Source of the DNA: Amorphochlora amoebiformis
Taxonomy: Eukaryota > Cercozoa > Chlorarachniophyceae
NCBI GenBank assembly: GCA_054601695.1
Contig: BAAHQB010000197.1
Span: forward strand, 248,001-312,000
Reading direction: 5' to 3'
DNA length: 64,000 bases
Made by a program: the position numbers and the translations under genes. Within the stretch, counting starts at the first letter, position 1; each line of letters starts with the position of its first letter. Positions 1 to 64,000 of the stretch are shown here, piece by piece. Below the pieces are notes generated by a model. The model was given only the letters and a program-made list of their open reading frames with translations, did no database searches and was not told the origin of the DNA.

Positions 1-7
1 ATATATA

Positions 8-56
<49 letters not shown>

Positions 57-59
57 CAG

Positions 60-25444
<25,385 letters not shown>

Positions 25445-25713
25445 ATTTGAAAGCGCAAATCTGGAGCAGACCAGCTATATCTTGCGGAAGTTGACGTTAC
25501 TCGTAAGAAAAAGAATTGAACGGGGAAAAAAAAAAGAAACGGAAGAAAAAAAAAAAGAAATGCCCTATACTATTGAAGCGTTAACGAGACAGACTTTTCA
25601 ATTTACAGGAGGACGCCAAACGACGTCATGAAGTCCATCGGGCGTACCCACATGGAATTTTTGGAACGCCCGTGGGATCTTTAGTACACACCGTTGGAGT
25701 GCCAAGTCGGTAA
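25445..25713 (+). CDS. 3' end of an unidentified gene (two exons)
   Basis: Exon 25445-25502 has a GTAG acceptor and a TC|gtaaga donor and encodes FESANLEQTSYILRKLTLL. The next, from 25609, has a TTTACAG acceptor and encodes EDAKRRHEVHRAYPHGIFG followed by TPVGSLVHTVGVPSR, with stop TAA at 25711. The phases join. A canonical donor also exists at 25710 (TCG|gtaagt); if used, the protein would continue into 25833-25866 and end at TGA. No domain is recognised. It converges on the minus-strand zinc-finger gene. Upstream exons were not found. Confidence 0.5.
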
Positions 25714-25827
25714 GTCCGGGTGTATCAAGCATTCCAAGACCCGGAAAATGGACGACTTAGTTATAGTTAGACCAAGTTCATAGTTTATTTTTCAATGCTA
25801 TATATATGTAAGAAATACTTTACTTTT

Positions 25828-26013
25828 TTAAGTCGTGCGCATCCACGGGAAGACTCCCTGTGGTGAGTTGGCCGAATTCATCATCATCGCTGCGCCACTG
25901 GGGTTTTGGCTCACCAGCATGGCGGATGTATTTGCGCCTGAGTTGAGGGATTCTAGAATTAGTTGGGATTGGAGGTCATCTATATTTGTATATAGCATGT
26001 ACATATTATATTG
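25828..26013 (-). CDS. Possible alternative 3' exon of the GAF-zinc-finger gene
   Basis: A donor inside the last exon (TTATAT|gtattt, after 26402) joins in phase to an acceptor at 26014 (AAAG|CAATAT). The added tail is rich in Ser, Asn, Gln and Met, includes [19 protein letters not shown], and ends GVFPWMRTT at TAA 25828. The opposite strand is also open and has a good donor at 25863, so the coding strand is not certain. Confidence 0.4.
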   Translation of the reverse strand, partial: QYNMYMLYTNIDDLQSQLILESLNSGANTSAMLVSQNPSGAAMMMNSANSPQGVFPWMRTT

Positions 26014-26058
<45 letters not shown>

Positions 26059-26072
26059 CGCACACAAATACA

Positions 26073-26103
<31 letters not shown>

Positions 26104-26173
26104 TACATATATAATATATATATATATATTATATATATATAATATATATTATATATATATATATATTCAAATA

Positions 26174-26231
<58 letters not shown>

Positions 26232-26261
26232 CATATATAAAAATATATATGTATTCTAGTC

Positions 26262-26308
<47 letters not shown>

Positions 26309-26386
26309 TAACATCTACAAAAAAACATGTTACATCTGTCTCCATATAAGTATGTGTACGTATATTTTTTCATAACATATGTACAT

Positions 26387-30599
<4,213 letters not shown>

Positions 30600-30639
30600 A
30601 GCAGGGGAAACGGGGTCGCTGCCCCTGCGGTCGTCTAAT

Positions 30640-31462
30640 CCAGCACACCGCGGTGGATGCGTTGTCGTATTAGAGGGTTGCCAGCCGAGGGAGTTGGATA
30701 TTGATCTATATTGATATATAGATATATAAATATCAAGTATTAATATCTCTTATATCAAGGTATCTACTAAAACATTGTTATTCGATATCAGTCTTCAGTA
30801 TGTCGATATAAACATACAGATAACTAAATATCAATATTAGAATATAATAATTTCTGGCGATATCCCCTAAATTCACCAGCGAGACCCTTCAAACGCGGGA
30901 GAATCGATCTCGGCCCTTTGCGCCTGGAGAGCGGAGATTCTGTAATGCAACTACTATTCGTACCATCAAAGGCATTTGCTTTTAATGAACTGACGTATGA
31001 ATGTTTAACGAACTGACGAACGACTCATACGTGGATTCTCAAACTTCAATCACAAACCATCTTATAGATCTTAGTCGTGCCATTGAAGTCGTGCAAGTGA
31101 AGTTTTTTCATCTCAACACGTGTTCAGGAGGGTCATGGACTCACCCAGTGTACTTATGGGTCTGGCTTTATTCTGGGGGTGAATACGTAGCATCGGAAGC
31201 TATGTAATATTCGAAGGTGCATACTATGTGTATAGTAGTGTATCTAGATTCTAGAATATCGTGGCATGTAGAATTAAGTAAAATATTTTGTGTGGTATAA
31301 TAAATACATATACTATGATGTGGATGTATGTGAATATCGTGATCATAGCTACAGGCATATTCGATTAGGTATATATATGTTATACAAGCATATCCAATAA
31401 TTTTATACATAAATATTTTCATGCAGCATAATCATTAGTATACACACACACTACACACACTC

Positions 31463-31504
<42 letters not shown>

Positions 31505-31643
31505 TAGTATATATATATATATACATATCAAGTATATACATATCAGATATACATATATATATATATATTATATGTGTGTGTTTATATATATATATATATA
31601 TATATTCACAAAAGTAAGTATGTATATATACGTTATATATGTG

Positions 31644-31682
<39 letters not shown>

Positions 31683-32088
31683 CTATATGTATAAACATCA
31701 TATCTAAACCAATATATTTACTAGATTTAAACTCATAAATTCATAATGCATAGGTATATACCCTAGATCTAGTAGATACCATATATATATTTTTATATAT
31801 ATTTAAAATATATATATAATATATACATATGAATATACTATATAGTTGGATTGTATGCCAAAGTGTCATACATTTACAATATTGTATAAGTTATTATTAG
31901 TGTTCATATTAAAAACTTTCAACGTTTACCTTCAAGGATCAGTGATAAATTTCTAGAATTTAATCTAAGTTTCTATACTTTCAATTAACAACCTACCTGC
32001 CAAGCTTTAGCTAGCCTACACTACTTGAAATTGTAACAACCTTGGATTCATCGGAGCCATATCTACACTTTCGCAAGAAAGTCGTAAT
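30640..32088. other. Intergenic region between the GAF-zinc-finger and JmjC genes
   Basis: It lies 5' of one minus-strand gene and 3' of the next, so it should hold the promoter of the GAF-zinc-finger gene. Sequence near 30700-30850 is rich in TATATCAA-like words. GAACTGACG occurs twice near 30988-31020 beside ATACGT-type palindromes. A short plus-strand open frame at 31001-31207 has no splice or similarity support. From 31440 on it is AT and CA microsatellites. Confidence 0.5.
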
Positions 32089-46331
<14,243 letters not shown>

Positions 46332-46666
46332 CTAGACGTGATGTCTTCGGAAGGGCTGGTGGTCGGCATATAGGCCAACATCTCCTTTCCAGCGAACTTT
46401 GGTATGGGTCGAGACTTTCTCTTTTGCAATGTCTTCTTTTATGTTTTTTACCTTTCGAGTTCGAAAGCAATTGACTTATTTTTTCCGTTTGGGGGTCCGC
46501 GAGGCACATGTTTGCGGTTCAAATATATCCATGCCATACTTTGTGAATAATCACGTACATATGTATGGGTACGTATCCACATACACCTGCACGATTGTGT
46601 GCATGTATGTGTGTGCAGCACGCATCAATGTTTCATGCTGATGTGAAATGTATACGTTTATGTATG

Positions 46667-46748
<82 letters not shown>

Positions 46749-46762
46749 GCCCCTAATTGCAG
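46332..46762. promoter_or_regulatory. Divergent region between the JmjC gene and the next plus-strand gene
   Basis: The minus gene's first identified exon starts at 46331 and the plus gene's first identified exon at 46763. This 430-bp interval must therefore hold first exons and/or promoters of both. It contains a short minus-strand open frame (about 46509-46393) with a TCGAAAG|gtaaaa donor, of unproven value, and an (AT)n run at 46671-46742. Confidence 0.45.
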
Positions 46763-46795
46763 ATATTGCTTGGAAGCAGGAGTCCAGAGGTATCC

Positions 46796-56479
<9,684 letters not shown>

Positions 56480-56493
<14 letters not shown>

Positions 56494-56690
56494 CACCGCC
56501 CCGTGTTACTAATATTTATGCGTGACACGGCCCCGTGTTACTAATATTTATGCGTGACACGGCCCCGTGTTACTAACATTTATGCGTGACACGGCCCCGT
56601 GTTATAATATTTATGCGTGACACGGCCCCGAGTAACTTGTAATAGTGCGTGACATCACCCAATGTAGCTTGTATTTGTGCGTGAAAGTAT
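56480..56690 (+). repeat. Minisatellite echoing the stop codon, with hairpins
   Basis: TTTATGCGTGACAC, which contains the stop codon of the 16-exon gene, is followed by about five further copies of TTATGCGTGACACGGCCCC every 30-40 bp, the later ones diverged. Three or four units hold the inverted repeat ACACGGCCCCGTGT, a 6-bp stem. It would form the start of the 3' UTR. Confidence 0.85.
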
Positions 56691-56779
56691 TCTTTTTTTT
56701 TCTCGTTTTCTATGTTGGTCTCTTCCGCTTTAAAACCCTCTTTTGGTTTTGTTTTTTTTCTCTCTTTTTGCCCTCTCAT

Positions 56780-56904
56780 ATGTATGTATATATGCATGTA
56801 TGTGTATGTATGTATGTATGTATGTATTTATGTATTTATGTGTGTGTGTGTGTGTATGGATGTATGTATGTATGTATGTATGTATGGATGTATTTATGTA
56901 TTTA

Positions 56905-56937
<33 letters not shown>

Positions 56938-56970
56938 ATGTATGTATGGATGGATGTATTTATGTATTTA

Positions 56971-57003
<33 letters not shown>

Positions 57004-57130
57004 ATGTATGTATGGATGTATTTATGTATTTATGTGTGTGTGTGTGTGTATGGATGTATGTATGTATGTATGTATGTATGTATGTATGTATGTAGGTATG
57101 TGTGTATGTATGTATGTATGAATGATCGTA
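56780..57130 (+). repeat. (TATG)n minisatellite with TTTATG and TG blocks
   Basis: About four units of 57 bp alternate TATG runs, GGATGTATTTATGTATTTATG and (TG)n. Its Met-Tyr-Val-Cys frames are artefacts. Confidence 0.85.
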
Positions 57131-57198
57131 TGTATGTTTGTGTATGTACTCATAAATATATATATACATAATTATGTATTTATACATACATATATATA

Positions 57199-57247
<49 letters not shown>

Positions 57248-57324
57248 AATCTACATGTAATATATATATATATACATATATATATTTGTGTGTATATTTC
57301 TATGTATATTTATCATATTTTTTG

Positions 57325-57381
57325 ATATATTGCAAAGGTACTTCCTTTTGTGAAAGATGTAACACTCATACACACGCATAT

Positions 57382-57417
<36 letters not shown>

Positions 57418-57540
57418 TATATGCACGCACATATACATCTCACATATGTATATATAGCAAATGTACTTCCGTTTGTAAAGGATATTGCAACAATGGAATT
57501 TGTCACTATGCAGTCTGCTATTATCATATATATACATATA
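57325..57540 (+). repeat. Upstream echoes of exon 57683-57752
   Basis: A near-complete copy at 57454-57536 shares GCAAATGTACTTCCGTTTGT and ATGGAATTTGTCACTATGCAG with the exon but has lost the donor. A weaker copy lies at about 57335 (GTACTTCCTTTTGTGAAAG). Confidence 0.85.
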
Positions 57541-57544
57541 TATA

Positions 57545-57667
<123 letters not shown>

Positions 57668-57682
57668 TGTACATATATATAG

Positions 57683-62999
<5,317 letters not shown>

Positions 63000-64000
63000 T
63001 CCTAACCCTAACCTAACCCCAGCCTAACCCTAACTCCAACCTAACCCTAACCCTAACCCTGACCCTTACCCTACCTAGCCCTAACGCCAACCTGACCCTA
63101 AGCCTAACCCTAACCCTTACCCTAACCTAACCCTAACGCCAACCTAACCCTAACCCAACCCTAACCCTTACCTAACCTAACCCTAACTTCAACCTAATCC
63201 TTACCCAAACACCCTTACCCTAACCCTAAAGCTAACCTAATCCTAACCCTAAGCCTAACCTAACCCTATCCCGAACCCTAAACTTAACCCTAACGCCAAC
63301 CTAATCCTAACCCTAACCCCAAGCCTAACCTAACCCTAACCGTAACTAACCCTAACTCCAGTCTATCTCTAACGCCAGCCATATCTTAACCGCATTGCTA
63401 GCCCTAACAACCCTAACCCTAACCCTAACCCTTACCCTAACCTAACTCTGTAATGCCAACCTAATCCTAACCCTAATACTAATCCTAACCCTAACCCTAA
63501 CCCTAACCTAACCCTAGCCCTAACCCTAACGTCAACCCTAATCCTAACCCTAACCCTAACCCTTACCCTAACGTCAACCTAATCCTAACCCTAACCTAAC
63601 CTTAGCCCTAACCCGAACGTCAACCCAAATCCTAACCCTAATCCTAACCCTAACCTAACCCTAGCCCTAACCCTAAGGTCAACCCTAATCCTAACCCTAA
63701 CCCTAACCCTTACCCTAAAGTCAACCTAATCCTAACCCTAACCTAACCCTAGCCCTAACCCGAACGTCAACCCTAATCCTAACCCTAACCTTAACCCTAA
63801 CCTAACCCTAGCCCTAACCCTAACGTCAACCCTAATCCTAAACCTAACCCTTACCCTTACGTCAACCTAATCCTAACCTAGCCCTACCACTAACCTAACC
63901 CTAACCTAACCCTAACCCTAACCCTAACCTAACCCTAGCCCTAACCCTAACGTCAACCCTAATCCTTACCTTAACCCCAGCCCTAACCCTAACCATAAAC

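Noticed and set aside
25833-25866. Third plus exon of the gene at 25445-25713
   Set aside because: It overlaps the better-supported minus-strand Ser/Asn-rich frame, and the plus frame already ends naturally at TAA 25711.
31001-31207. Plus-strand 68-codon frame in the intergenic region
   Set aside because: It has no convincing splice context or domain, and its hydrophobic C-terminal part looks like chance translation.

Overview
The window is nuclear DNA from an intron-rich eukaryote, probably a protist or alga; I cannot name the species. Evidence: many very short exons (mostly 23-140 bp) with GT..AG borders, introns filled by (AT)n, (TATG)n and (CT)n repeats, long interstitial CCCTAA (TTAGGG-type telomeric) arrays, and a tRNA-derived SINE. 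Nearly all long open frames here are translated microsatellites (Tyr-Ile, Met-Tyr-Val-Cys or Ser-Leu runs). Real genes were found by chaining short non-repeat islands whose splice sites and codon phases agree. Roughly 7 kb of the 64 kb looks coding.

Layout: (1) 60-23379, plus: one large gene of about 31 exons, open at the left edge. It encodes a helical region, three C-x2-C-x(9-11)-H-x3-C zinc fingers and a C-terminal domain resembling DUF3626. (2) 23380-25444: repeat-rich intergenic DNA. (3) 25445-25713, plus: 3' end of an unidentified gene, convergent with the next. (4) 30599-26387 (possibly to 25828), minus: a two-GAF, two-C2H2-zinc-finger protein of about 640 aa, a likely ligand-sensing transcription factor. 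(5) 46331-32089, minus: an 18-exon JmjC-type dioxygenase gene, at least 529 aa, with a basic, proline-rich C-terminus. (6) 46796-56493, plus: a 16-exon gene of about 378 aa, unidentified, head-to-head with the JmjC gene. (7) 57683-62999, plus: a partial unidentified gene running into a 1.1-kb CCCTAA array at the right edge.

The most interesting signal is structural and is shared by the larger genes. Exon borders are 'echoed' inside introns. Degenerate copies of an exon's 5' end with its acceptor lie only upstream of the true exon; copies of an exon's 3' end with its donor lie only downstream. Copy number runs from one to more than ten, separated by (AT)n. One array is in frame (51 bp = 17 codons), so alternative acceptors could add 17-residue units. 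In addition, CCCTAA and CT arrays mostly sit just upstream of 3' splice sites with the pyrimidine strand as sense, and CCCTAAC contains a CTAAC branch-point-like motif. Three same-sense SINE copies and a ~45-bp core tied to CCCTAA arrays complete the repeat landscape.

All gene models are hand-made from sequence alone. Splice choices in AT-rich DNA may be wrong by an exon here and there.
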